Shown one piece after another: positions 10,099 to 21,959 of a stretch of 64,000 nt of DNA. Source of the stretch: Brachionus manjavacas (Eukaryota > Rotifera > Eurotatoria > Ploima > Brachionidae); contig JAHQIY010000018.1 of assembly GCA_019054805.1 (NCBI GenBank), forward strand, positions 372,001-436,000, written 5' to 3'. Made by a program: the position numbers and the translations under genes. How positions within the stretch are numbered: position 1 is the stretch's first letter; each line of letters opens with the position of its first letter. The notes beneath the pieces were generated by a model. It worked only from the letters and a program-made list of their open reading frames with translations, was not told the origin of the DNA and made no database searches.

Positions 10099-12772
10099 TT
10101 ATTTAGTAGAACTTTGGCATAAAGTCTCAAAGCTTGTTGATATTTTATCCTGAACCAACGTTCGAAAAGTTTCGACAGGACAAATAGTATCACATCCTAT
10201 AATAAAATTCATAAGATAAAATATTTAAATTTTTTATTTTAAACAAAACCTTCGATACTGAGAGTATTTAGTTGAATCGTTTCATTGTTTTTATTATTTT
10301 TATACTTAATCTGAACATAATAATTATCGCTGTTATCTTTTCTCAGCTCAAATATCATTGCAGCACCAAAATGAGGCTGGGTAATAGTATTCGATGTTTT
10401 CAGAAGTCGCTGTAAGCCAGAGAGATAAAAATCGAACTATTAAAACAAAAAATAATCTAAAATTGTTAAACAACAATCTAAAATTACTCCACTATACAAA
10501 AAAAGTTCGTTTCTGGTACTACCTTGAATTTTTCTGTCAAAATACGTGACCAATTGATTGAGAAGTCCACCTGAAGATAAAATAAAATTATAAATTTGAT
10601 TAAAGGTATTTTTTCAGAAGATTTTAAAAGAAAGTAAATTATCAAACGAAGCAAGCTAATTTTTCTATAAAATTCATTTTTAAATGAATATTTGAGTCAT
10701 TTCTTTTGTCAATGATTTCGAATCATTTGAAATAAAATAAAAAAAAGAACATAAATTAAAAATAGTAAAATTAATTAACTTTAATAGAAAAACAACGAAA
10801 AAGTCCAAGATTAAAGAAATTAATCAAAAAAAAAAGATCATAAATAATAAAATTATGATGATAAAAAGTGTGTGTTCTAAAATAACTTTCAAAGAAATTT
10901 TAGTTTTTGAAATTTAGACTTAGCTACAATCAAACCCTTTATTTATTTTTTTTAATTTACAGCTGCTTTTTAAAAAGGATTAATGGTTTAATATGTAAGA
11001 ATTTCCAAGTAATGAAAAATATTAAAATTAACTATTATTATTTTTTAAAAATTTAGTTCTAGAGTTTAAGAAACAATTTTTTTTCTTTAATCCTTGACGA
11101 TGTTTCTTTCTCTTCTAACAAATAATTTTTTTTATTTTATTGAAATAAAAATTGAAAAACAAAAAACACAATTTAGTTTTTTTTTTATATTTTCCAATAC
11201 TAATAGACAGAATTTTCTCCAGGATCTGTTTTATAATGTGTTTGTTGTATTTAGTAATGGATTAATAGGGTCTCTAGGCTTTTAAAGTGACCATATTCAA
11301 AAATTTAGGTATTTGTTAACTTTACCAATTCTGTTATCAAATTTTTTTAAACAAAAATATTATTTTTAATTCGAGCATTTGATTTCTCTTTGAAACTTTT
11401 AGGCACCATATTTCTTAAACTTATTGTCATATAAATAAAATAATTATATATTTCTAATCACCTCATTTAGATCTAAAAGAAAATACCCAATTTTCATTTA
11501 GGATTGCTATCCAAATTGTCCCATATCCTTTATATTTGAAAAAAAATGAAACAAAAATTTTAAAGAAAATAGATCTGGAAATATAAGTTAGTCAATTTCT
11601 TTTTTATTTGCCAATATTTGCATTAATAATTTTGTTTTGTTATCCAGATCCGTCCTTTGGTATAAATACTTTAAAACCGAATTTGTCTTTTTAGTAAAAC
11701 CTAGAAAATAATCATTTCTAAAATTCATTTTCTATTAGTATAAAATAAAATATCTTCTCAAATATACCACAGTTTAAAAATATTATTAACATCATTTTAA
11801 AAATAAATTGTTATCAGAAAATGCTTAATGTATTTTTAAAAATTTGAAATTTACCTGAAATAATTTTTGCTTGATCAATAGTGTACAAATAGGTAACAAA
11901 ATAATTATTTTCTCTAATTTCAAAAAGTTTTTGCAAATTATTCCTTATATATTCTTCCACAGCTAGACCATGTGCTTCCTAAATCATTCATAAATGAAGT
12001 AGCATTTTACTTTTTTTACCTTACATCAATTAGAGCTTTGTCGCCAAGTCTCCACAAGTCGTAGTAAGTTAGAGTTATTTTACTTGAACATCTCATATCC
12101 CACAAAAAAGCCTTTTAATTAAAATTAAAAGTAGGAAATTGAATTCAATTAAGTCTACATCGTTTTCTCTCTCTACTGCTACATTGGAAGCCTTTGCCTG
12201 AGATTGTAGTTGAATTAGTCGTGGACAGGGAGCATGCCTTCTAAAAATCTTAAAAAAATTTTCAAAAAATTAATATTTTTATTGATTTCTCACTGTGTCA
12301 CAACTGGTCGGTGCAGTTCGAATTGGAACTGGATAAAAACCGGACAAGTTCGCATTTTGAATCCAAATAGTATCCTCTGTTGGCCCGAATAGACCAGTCA
12401 TTACCATTTGAGCTGATTGAAGAGTTCTATCGAAATCTTAAATTTAACTAGTTAAATAGTCTTTTAGGGAATTTAATTTTATTTACCACTCGAGAAGGCC
12501 CAAGCTCGGGTTCGGTCATAGACCGGATTTAGAGTTGGATACTGATTTCGCAGAAAAATGCCAAAATTGTACATTTGTTTCATTCCGATGTCAGTCAATT
12601 GTCCTAAACTAGAACTGTACTTGGCCCAGATGTTATTTGGATTATCTGGATAGGTGTGCAAAGGTGATCTGACTCCATGATTGAACACAACTTGAACTGA
12701 TGCGATTGAGGTTTCACTTTCAGTGATAGATGCTACTTTTGTTATCAAGACAAAAAATACAAAAATATTCAT
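10099..12772 (-). CDS. Secreted histidine acid phosphatase relative, probably catalytically dead
   Basis: Eight exons fit with consistent phase: 12772-12487, 12436-12294, 12248-12159, 12111-12025, 11978-11855, 10570-10488, 10436-10250 and 10196-10099. They give about 365 residues, near the length of prostatic/lysosomal acid phosphatases. A hydrophobic N-terminus is a likely signal peptide. Family landmarks are clear: VQVVFNHGVRSPL for the RHGxRxP motif, GDFDRTLQSA, CPRLIQLQ, YDLWRLGDKALI, a YSGFD block where the His-Asp pair belongs, and a C-terminal GC..ICPVETF segment. The first catalytic Arg is Asn31, the Arg of the RSTDVDR block is Ser94, and the His of the His-Asp pair is Phe272; His32, Arg35 and Asp273 remain. 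Intact exons with changed active-site residues suggest a pseudoenzyme. Intron 5 is about 1.3 kb; the others are about 45-55 bases. Confidence 0.85.
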
Positions 12773-13995
12773 CGCGATTTTCTAAAATTAAACTTACAAA
12801 TAATCAATATTTATATTCTTTTTTTTTGAAGAATTTTAGGAATTTTTTTAAAATAACTCGATATTTTGTGATGATTGTAATTGAGGTTACACTATTTAAT
12901 TTTTGTTTCTATAATCAAACAAAAGATTTTATAGAAAAAATAATGATTTAAAAATCATCCAAGAAAAAACTAGAGATAAATCAAACTTATTGATTCAAAA
13001 GCTTAAAAAAATCTTGTCAAATAATGTCAATTTTGTAGTAATTTTAGGTCAATTTTTGATATAAGGTTCAAATTTTTTTTTATTAGTCTCCTTAAAAATT
13101 ATAAAGATTCACACAAAGAATTGATTATTCCTTCAATTTGTGCTGTATATAAAATTGAAGTTTTGAGCAAATTATTAATTATATTACGATTTAAATTTCA
13201 AATAAAATTTGAATTAGAATTTAAAATAGAAAAAAATTACAATTTAATTTTAATTCTTTCTAAATTAGAAAAATTTGATGTGATCAAAATTGGTCACCAA
13301 ATGAATTTTTCTATGTAAGCAATTTTAAAATTCTATTTAGTGTTGAATTTAAAAAAAAGATGATTTGTGATGAATTTATGAAGAAAATGGATATTAATTT
13401 GTTTAGGTTAAAGAAACATAAATATTTAACTTTTTATTATACTTTTTTTTTACTTTAAAATTACTAAATTTTGCATTTGAAAACTTTTCGATCCAAAGAA
13501 ATTTTTTATTTTATTTTAAATTTTTTGGTCTTTTTTGATCACAAAAAATGTAATATTATTTTATTTATTTATTTAATTAGTAATAAAAAATAAAAAAAAA
13601 TGTAATGATCGTTAAAAGATCATATTTAAAAAAAAATATATAAATAAAAATATTAAAAAAATTTTAGTTATTATCAAATTTCGTTGAAAAATAGGTGAGA
13701 AAATTTAAATTTAAAAGCTCATCCAAATTCTTTAAAAACTGTTATTAAACAAAAATTCTATTTTTTACAATTCTATCAGGATCATTCAAATTATTTTTAA
13801 TAATCATTGTTTACATGGGTTCAAAATAGTCTCATAAACTAAATTAATAAATCTTTTTTTTTTAAATTAATGTCACTGTCATTATTATTTATGAATCGTT
13901 TTGTTTAGTTTTTATAAGATCAAAATTTAAAAATAAAATTTTTTTTGAATAAAAAAAATTTTGTGGGAAAAAATATTTAAACTTTGTGAATTAAC
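12773..13995. other. No gene recognised
   Basis: A/T-rich DNA lies upstream of the phosphatase-like gene. The part near 12773-12850 should include its promoter, but I see no distinctive motif. Confidence 0.5.
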
Positions 13996-13996
13996 C

Positions 13997-13999
13997 TGT

Positions 14000-14031
<32 letters not shown>

Positions 14032-14035
14032 TTCA
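13997..14035. repeat. (ATTT)n microsatellite, tail of the adjacent LINE
   Basis: Eight or more tandem ATTT units adjoin, on their right, a hairpin CGCCTTGTAGGCG (14041-14053). Read on the minus strand the order is hairpin then (AAAT)n, the usual 3' end of CR1/L2-like LINEs. This is therefore most likely the retroposon tail of the element at 14036-16270. Confidence 0.6.
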
Positions 14036-16270
14036 ATGAACGCCTTGTAGGCGATGTAAAAAAAATAAAATAAAATAAGACAAAAAAAAGTACTTTTCCA
14101 TAGCGAATTTTAAATTTTCATAATTAATTTTTTTTTTTTTCTTTAATTTTCTAAATTATTATTCAAGTTTTTAGTTTGTGAGGTTTCTATTTTCTTGTTT
14201 CTGTTTTCTTATTTCTATTTTTGCGACCAAACCACTCAAGGACTCAAATCACGATCAAGTCGAGCTAGGAGAACAAAAAGCAAACAATTTAAGCCAAAAT
14301 CGATCCGAACCAATCAACGATGGACGTCAATATTCGTAACTTCATCTTCGCATTTGCTGGAAGTTCAAAAGCATTATGTAAGTATTTTTCAGATTTAGTT
14401 TTATTAGTACGATTTAGTCAGGAGCTCAAGTATTTGTTTGTTTTTTTTATTAGCTAAGTTTGAATTTAAGCAGAATCTTAATGATTCAATAATTCCATCT
14501 TTCTCTAACTCCTTACTCTCTCGACACATTTCTTTTACTTTACTATCGCAGAGTTTGCTTAGTTCTTCGCTGTTTCTAATTTCACATGAAAAGATTCCTT
14601 CTAGCTCACTTAAGATTGACTTTTTACTAATTTTTTCTTCGTTTCTTTTGGTCTCCTCGAGTAATCCATTGATTAGTGTTCTTGTGTAAGGGTTTGAATT
14701 CAGCTTCTTTACAAAGTTCAATTTTCTTTTTAAGTAACATCTTGTCAGTAGTTTCCATTTTTAGAGCCGCCATTAATCTCGATGTTCTCGATTTTTTACT
14801 AAGTTGAAGTATTTTTTTGATCAAGGTTCCCTCTGTACTTTTAAGTTTTCTTATATGACTTGAATTTATCTTTAAAGGTTCGCATCCATAGGAAAGTATT
14901 GGTCTACATAGTGTTTTAAAAAGCATAATTTTTATACTTGTCTTCATTTGTGCATTTGTAATGCAAAGGTTGTTTGTAGTGTAAAAGCTTCTTATGGTGC
15001 TTTTGATTCTTGAATCTACATGATCGTTGTTATTGTTTTTGGAGTTGACCATTACACCAAGATATTTTATTTTATTAACTTTTTCAATTCTTTTTTGATT
15101 CATTTTAATATCAATCACTTCGTTCCTTTGTTTTTTGTTGCCAAAGATAATTAATTGTGTTTTATCCGGGTTAAATTTAATTTCATTTTTTTTGCCGAAC
15201 TCTTCGCATATTTTAAGTGCCTTCTGTAATTTTTCCTTATCTTGACTAAGAATTAAAATATCATCTGCATAAAGTATAATTCCAACCAGTTGATTGCCAA
15301 TTTTTAGCCCCAAATTTTCGCTCTCAATTAGTTCTACTAGATCTTCAATGTAAATAGAAAACAGTTTCGGTGATAATGGGCCTCCTTGCTTTACTCCAAC
15401 TGAGGTTTTAAATATGCTGCTTATTTCATTTTGATTTGTAACATAAGCTAAGGAATTGTCATAGTAATTTTTTAGGCTTCTCCAAATTAATGGATTCAGT
15501 TTTCCGGTAAGTTTGTTAAATAAAATCGTTCTATTTACCTTATCGAATGCTTTGCTTGCATCTATCGCACATGCATAAACAGGTTTATTTTTTTTTGTAA
15601 AGTTTGAAATTATTTCTTTTAAAGTAAAGACTGCGTGGTTGCAAGATGAATTGCTTGTGAAACCAAATTGGTTTGGGATACCAGGATGTGAACGTTCAAG
15701 ATCATTCAGAACTAGTTTCTCAAAGACGTTAGCAAGCGTGTCTGAGATGGTGATTGGGCGAACATTATCAATATCATTTGTGCTTTTGTTCTCGTCTTTA
15801 ATTACCGGTATAATTTTTCCAACATTAAAAAAATTAGGCACAATTCCATTATTAATTATTTTTTCCATTAGTCTAGAAACCAGTTCAATAAGTAGTGGTG
15901 TTTGTGATCCATATTTAAAGTGCTCGTTCCTAACCTCACTAAATCCTGCCGATTTCCCATTTGGTAGATTTTTCAATATATTTGTCATTTTCTGGCGATC
16001 AACAATATATTCAGGTTGGTTTGATTTTTTTATATTTTGTTCATTTTCTTTTATTAGTAATGCAGAATTTTGTTCATTCAATCTACTCTGTGGATCTGGT
16101 GGGGATATTTTTTTACCAAAGTGATCAAGAAAGAGCATTTTTAATTTTTCTAATTCAATCTTACAAAAGATCTGACCTTTATTCTTCTTTTTGATAATTT
16201 TCCATAATTTTTTGGGGTCCTTTGTGTCATTTATTTGATTAATAAATTTTTTGTTGTTTTCATTTATTTT
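14036..16270 (-). mobile_element. Degenerate non-LTR retrotransposon with reverse transcriptase
   Basis: On the minus strand a frame open from about 16270 to 14627 encodes a LINE reverse transcriptase. Its motifs in order are LPNGKSAGFSEVRNEHFK, an NVRPITISD block, QFGFTSNSSC, AIDASKAFDKV, GVKQGGPLSPKLF, the catalytic YADD (about 15260-15271), FNPDKTQL and YLGVMVN. It ends with the long helical C-terminal region of LINE polymerases. A frameshift near 14700 separates the last 100 or so codons (to 14404), and a stop at about 16270 closes the 5' side; no endonuclease is visible, so the copy is 5' truncated and inactive. The 3' end is a hairpin followed by (AAAT)n. Confidence 0.85.
14316..14396 (+). 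CDS. Candidate first coding exon of an unidentified gene
   Basis: A GC-richer block (about 14225-14380) stands out inside the LINE 3' region. It holds an ATG at about 14320, an 18-codon open stretch (starting MDVNIRNFIFAFAG) and a strong donor (GTAAGTATTT) at about 14379. It has the look of a 5' UTR plus first exon. I found no compatible downstream exon, so it may equally be part of the LINE 3' untranslated region. Low confidence. Confidence 0.2.
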
Positions 16271-16483
16271 CTATCTTTGTTTCATTTTTTAATTAACCTG
16301 TATTAAAGCATTCAATATTAGCTTTTTTGATTTTTTGAGGTTTTAAAATGCCTGGTCAAAGTTAATTGAAAATTTTTTTTAATTTTAAAATTTTGCAAAG
16401 TCATTTTACAAATTTACAGCGACAAACAAAAACTTGGAAAAATAAGAAAATGTCAAAATACCAAAATAAAACAGAAAACGTAC

Positions 16484-16538
16484 CTTAAGCGGAATTGAAG
16501 AAACTGAGCCACCAAACAAACATACTCGTTCAACTGGA
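16484..16538 (-). other. Candidate orphan exon
   Basis: On the minus strand a TTTTCCAG acceptor is followed by about 50 bases of balanced composition, open in the frame ERVCLFGGSVSSIPLK, and a GTACG donor. It looks like a small exon but has no partners that I can place. It might be a leftover of a gene disrupted by the nearby transposons. Confidence 0.15.
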
Positions 16539-16619
16539 AAATATTAAGATAAAAACCACAAACTATTTTGAATCCGAAGAAGAATATTTAAAAACAGCAA
16601 AACAATAAATTTAAATTAA

Positions 16620-17012
16620 TCTTTACGTTCAAAATAGCTGGTATTAAAATAGCCATTTCAAAATGACAGTAAAATATTGAGGTTTAATTACGTGACTTAA
16701 ACCTATTCTGATTAGTAAAAATTGAATTTTCCATTTTTAAAATTAATATTAGGATTAATGTGATTTAAAATTTATTAATCAAGACTTTTCTGTAACTCTT
16801 ACAAAAGCTTTCTTTTTGATGATAATTTTTTTATATTTTGTTTATAAGTCCTATTTCAATGTGATGAAATTCCAATTCCAATTTTATAAAGATTAAAAAT
16901 TAAAAGTAATTCTTAATTTTATAAAATTAATTTCCGCTTGCACATTCTAGTGTTTCAAAATTTTTGACAAGTTCCTGTTCCTATTTTCCGCATTTAAGGC
17001 ACAGCCCTAAAT
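16620..17012. repeat. Small element related to the 3196-4955 transposon
   Basis: The left side (about 16625-16665) carries TTCAAAATAGC and TTAAAATAGCC words. The right side (about 16970-17012) carries GTTCCTATTTTCC and ends GGCACAGCCCTAAATTAA, resembling the right end of the intron element (ACAGAGCCCTTAATT). It is probably a short, diverged, non-autonomous relative. Confidence 0.35.
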
Positions 17013-17154
17013 TAACATTTTCATAGTTTTTTGATAGTAAGTTTAAGTTTACTTTTATCTATAAATCAATTTTTTCAAATTTATTTTTATATCAATACAA
17101 TTATTTTTATGCTATATTTTTCTGACAAAATTTTTAAATAATTTTTATTTATTT

Positions 17155-17265
17155 GATAAAAATTATTTAGTTGAACTTCGGCAAAAAGTCTCAAAGTTTA
17201 TTGATATTCTAAACAAAACCTTCAATACTGGGGATATTTAGCTGAATAATTTCATTGCTTTTATT
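17155..17265 (-). pseudogene. Decayed duplicate of the acid phosphatase 3' exons
   Basis: The segment matches 10090-10290 in order: the stop-proximal exon (TTATTTAGT/TGAACTT and AAAGTCTCAAAG), then the end of the preceding intron and exon (AAACAAAACCTTC, ATACTG). It carries substitutions and deletions, including loss of most of the last exon. Similarity continues into the 3' flank (about 17035-17157). It is a remnant of a second, tandem copy of the gene at 10099-12772. Confidence 0.6.
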
Positions 17266-17975
17266 TTTTTTGTATTTAAAAAAAAATTTTATGAAGTGAT
17301 TATTTTCTAAAAAAAAAGGTAATATGATAAAAAGCAGTTTTAAATAATTTAAAATAAAGGTGCATTTTATTCGAAATAAAAAATATTTTAAAGGGTTTTT
17401 TCATCATTTTTTTGACTTCAACTTGCACTTAAGTCTTTAAATTCAATTCATTTTTTAATTAAAAAAAAGACTAATAAAATAATAAAATTAATAGATTTTT
17501 ATGGGCTTTTTTTTAAATTTACGGAAAAAATTACAAAAAGCAGATATAATGTGGTGAACATCATAGCTTAGAGCCAAAGATAAAATTAGCCATCTTTAGT
17601 TGTTTTAAAAATGATTTAAAAATTATTTTTTAGTCTAAAAAAAAAATTTCAAATTTTACTTAATAGTTGTTAAACCCTAAGCCAAAAGCCGTGGCAAAAA
17701 AAGGGTGTATATATTTATAATAACGCTTCATAATCTAACATATCTTGAGCCTTATCCAACATGAACACATGGAAAAAACACATTTTTTCTAGTCTAGCGC
17801 GCGTGTGCTTACTCAGCAAAAAAATCCAACAACTGCGATGCAAGTTCTCACGCTACTACATTCATATTTTAAGCATTTTTAAGCATAAATTTTCTTTTAA
17901 TAATGAATTAAATTTGAATTAAATTATATCACGTTTGGCAGCATACAAAACTTCCTTCCGATTAAGAAAATATTT
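17266..17975. other. No gene recognised
   Basis: A/T-rich DNA without coding character. The part from about 17690 to 17850 is less A/T-rich but shows no frame I can support. Confidence 0.45.
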
Positions 17976-17979
17976 TATA

Positions 17980-18085
17980 AAACAATTATATAAGTGCCTT
18001 TAGTATAAAATCGTACCATCTTATATAAGCCATGCATTTTTTCAATAAATTAAAACTTTTTAAAATATTTTAGCACAACAAAAAA
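17980..18085 (+). promoter_or_regulatory. Candidate core promoter of OvoA
   Basis: Two TTATATAAG-like TATA boxes occur at about 17986 and 18021, the second about 65 bases before the ATG at 18086. An AG preceding the ATG (TTTTAG at about 18069) could instead be a cis- or trans-splice acceptor. Confidence 0.3.
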
Positions 18086-20972
18086 ATGAACATCAAAAAG
18101 CCAAACGACCGATACACAAATCCACTTACTGGAAAGCTGGTCTTTGACTCCATAAAACCATTAGACTTGACAAATTTTACCAAACAGTAACTTTGAAAAT
18201 TTAGGCTAAAAAGAAAATTTAGACAAAATTGTTCATTTAAGAGATGCGAAAGCCTACTTTGACAATTCCTTTGATCTTTATGAGACTCTTTTCACTTCTC
18301 TTAAATATGATTCCATTTACTACCTGTGTCCAGACCGACTTAGGCTACCACTTATATTCTACTATGGTCACACAGCAGCTGTTTTCATGAATAAACTCTG
18401 TCTTGCCGGACTAATAAAAGTATTCTAGTCTGATCTCTGTTTTTTCTCGGCTAATTGTTAATTTCTAGCCGAACGAAAGGATTCGGTTCGATTTGGACAT
18501 GACTTTTGAGACAGGGGTGGACGAGATGAGCTGGGACGACACCGAACACTACAGAATGGGTGGCAGCTACAAATGGCCCAGTGTCGAGGAGACCAAAGAG
18601 TTTAGAGCCAAAGTTAGGGATTTAATTTACAAGGTGATCGAACGAACTCCACTTCAACTTCCTGTCACTTGGGACAGTCCATGGTGGGCCTTGTTTATGG
18701 GCTTTGAGCACGAACGTATTCATTTCGAGACATCCACAGTCCTGATCAGACAATACCCGGTCGAATTGGTCCAAAGACCGGTCGGCTGGTCCTATGCACC
18801 CTTTGAATTGAGTAATTTTTAAAAATATTTTTTTTTTCAATTTTTTATTTTTATCATTAAGAACAAGAGAAAAATATTATTCAAAATAAAATGGTCAAAG
18901 TTCCGGAAACACAAGTTAGACTAGGAAAAAGATTAGATTTTCCCACTTATGGATGGGATAATGAATACGGTCAAGTTGACTGCAAGTATGAAAATTTTTT
19001 ATTTCTTCCAAATTAATTTCATAGATTAAGAGTTTTGAAATTAAAAAAAATTAAAATAAAAAAATTTTTTTTCTAAAGGGTGAGTGCTTTTGAAGCATCT
19101 AAATTCAAAGTGACTAATGAGCAGTACTTGGAATTTGTGTTGGATAATGGCTACTTGAAAAAAGAACTCTGGTCAGACGAAGGCTGGCAATGGGTCCAAT
19201 ACAAACAAGCCAGACACCCGCTCTTTTGGATCTGTCCCTTGAAATGCAAGTCGGGATGCGGTGGTTCGATCTCCAATTATTCTCATTGCCAAGAGCATCA
19301 TTTCACAAAATCTCAAATCAACACTTTCAAGAGCCCAAATGGTAAAGAGGATATGAAAAATTTTTTTAAGGATTCTGACGAAAATCATAATGATAACTTG
19401 ACTGAATTTCCATTCAAGTTAATATTTTATAAGATTCTGCCGTGAAATTATTAGAATTCTAGCTTTTGTTGTTTAGATTGAGACTAATGTTTGATGTAGT
19501 GGACATGCCGAAAAATTGGCCTGTCGAAGTTAACTATCATGAAGCAAAGGCTTTCTGCAAGTGGAAGGGCCAAGGTTTTAGATGCATCAGCGAGGCAGAA
19601 CATCATGCTATTCGAGAATATGACATTTTAGACTTAAATCCTTCAAAGGATATCATTTACCAAATACATTCCAAAGTGAACCATAACATGGCCTATGGTT
19701 CATCTACAGTAATTTGAAAAGAAACACTTTTTGGAATAAAAAATTAATTTCTCACACAAAGCCGGTTGATTTGCATCCAGCCAATGCCAAAGGTTTTCAT
19801 GACGTGTTCGGCAATGTTTGGGAATGGACTGAGGACAATTTTAATGGACTACCAGGCACCAAAACTCACTTTTTATACGACGACTTTTCATCGCCTTGCT
19901 ACGATGGCCGACACAATTTGATCATGGGGGGCTCTTGGGCTTCTACTGGCGACGTAGCTTCTTGCTTTGCACGCTACATGTTCAGAAGACATTTTTACCA
20001 ACACTGCGGCTTTAGGTTAGTTAGATCGCTACCCACACCGGACCATTCCAAACCCAATCCTCAGATTCGCTTGGTCAAAGATCAAATTTTTGTTCTGGGG
20101 TCTGGAACACCGGGTAAATTGATTTTATTCTATGAAAAAAACATTAATAAAATGATTAATTTATTTTTTATTTTAGATAAAAAAGTTGATTTGAACGAAA
20201 ATGAGCTTGAAATCGGCTTCTATGAAACAACAAACAAGCAGTATTTGTACGACTCTCATCTTCACCCGGAATATTTCCATAATGAAATTGTTTACCAGCA
20301 CAAAAATGGTGAACAAGTTGAAAAATTAATTGAAGAGGTAAACAAAATTTTGGATGAAAATCCAGTAGAGGCCAAAGTAGCAACGCATTTGGGATGTTCA
20401 ACTGGCCGATTGGTCTTTAACTTGGCAAAAAGATTTGACGAAGTTGTAGGAGTTGATTATTGTGGAAAGTTTTTGGACATTGCTTTAAAGCTTCAGTCTA
20501 AAGGAGAAGTTTGGGTCAAGATTGGACCTGAAGATGTGTGCATTAGATGCGATGATAAGAGCGTTGCAAATAAAGCTAATTTCAAGCAGATGACGTGGAT
20601 TCCGAATGAAATTCCCAAAAGTGAATTGGTTGTTTTTTCAATGACTGACCGCGTAGAGAATCATTTATGTAACTGAATTTGAAGATGGAATTAAAATTAA
20701 AATTAAATATTTTTTTAAAGCTTGGTTAAAACGACTCAGGGAAATTGTTAGACCTAGTGGTGTGCTGGTCATTTACTCCGAGAAGTCAGAATGGACATCG
20801 AGTAAATTAAAGGAGATATTTGATCAAATGTAAGAGATTAAGAAATAAAAAAGAAAAATTTTGTAAAATTTTTTCTTTAAGATTTGATTTAAAAAAAGAA
20901 ATTTCTTTGTGTGGCAAAGACTGTTTGAGTTTATGGAAGGTCAAGCCAAGCTATGCAGCTGAATATCTTTAG
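18086..20972 (+). CDS. ovoA: Ovothiol synthase OvoA (5-histidylcysteine sulfoxide synthase plus methyltransferase)
   Basis: OvoA is an iron enzyme that joins Cys to His as a sulfoxide; its C-terminal SAM-dependent domain takes part in N-methylation toward ovothiol. Exons: 18086-18186, about 18214/18223-18419, 18469-18811, 18862-18985, 19079-19417, 19477-19708, 19762-20113, 20177-20668, 20721-20829 and 20882-20972, near 790 residues. An N-terminal DinB-like domain carries GVDEMSWDD, WDSPWWALFMG and EHERIHFETS, the last with iron-ligand His residues. A formylglycine-generating-like domain follows (LDFPTYGWDNEYG, KVTNEQY, FRCISEAEHHAIREYD, VFGNVWEWTED, GGSWAS, CGFRLVR). The methyltransferase has an HLGCSTGRL SAM motif and a VVGVDYC segment. 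All junctions from exon 2 on agree in phase; exon 1 to exon 2 does not, by one base, which may be a sequence error, an unseen splice site or a damaged start. Confidence 0.88.
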
Positions 20973-21959
20973 ATTAATTTTTTTCTAATTTAGTTTATGA
21001 ACTAATTAGTTTTATTTATTTTTTGAATTTTTTAAAATTATGTAATTTTTTAAATTTAGCCTCAAATAATAGGCTATTTAAGACATATTTTATTTACTAT
21101 TTTTTTTATTTACAAACTATTAAAAATATAATTTAATTTAAAAATATTTTTTATTTAATATTTACTTTTAGCATAAATTAAAATTGTATCTAGGTTAAAG
21201 TACTTAAAAATTGAGAAAACAAATTAACAGTCTATTTTTTTAATACATAGAAATATTATTTATTTTGTATTTTCTAGAATCAAAGGAATAATTAGCGAAA
21301 AAAATTGCTTCAGTAGCTATTTCAAGCTTTGAAAGAACAAATTTAAAAAAATAACCGATTAAATGCTTTCCTAATAGTTAAAATTTTATTTATCAATTAT
21401 TTAAAAAAATCAAAGCTAACGGAAAAAGTTTATTAGAATAAACTTAAAAATTGATTGCTTTTTAACAAGAGTCGCAGTTTGCTTAAATTTTAAACAAAAA
21501 AAAATTTTATTTTTAATCAATATTAATATTGATTAAATTTTTTTTTAAAGATTTTGAATTGAGTCGGTGATTTAATTTTATTTTTTCAATTAATTCAAAT
21601 TTTTAAACATAACAAATATATTCTTAACTTAATATTTATTATCTCAGTTAAAATTAAAAAAAAAAATTTTAATTTTGATGGGCTTTGTTTTTCAGAAAAT
21701 CAATGAGGTACTTTTTTATCTATCTTTTGACAAAAAATAGTATTATACAGTCCATAAACTACATGGTGAAGAATTAGCATGTTAAATTTTCATAAAATCG
21801 AAGAGGTAGTTAAAGATATTAATTAATTATATCCAGGGACAGGGCCTCTACTTCAGTTACATCATCATCAATATTTTCAGACTTAGAGAAAGGAAGCTTC
21901 GTAAAATTTTTTTTGGTTAGTAGTAAAAATAACTGCAACTCGAATGATGAGTAAAGCCG
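20973..21959. other. No gene recognised
   Basis: Very A/T-rich DNA downstream of OvoA, with no coding character. Its first part should include the OvoA 3' end. Confidence 0.5.

Noticed and set aside
15639..16124. Plus-strand open frame of 161 codons
   Set aside because: It is antisense to the LINE reverse transcriptase, which has all the family motifs.
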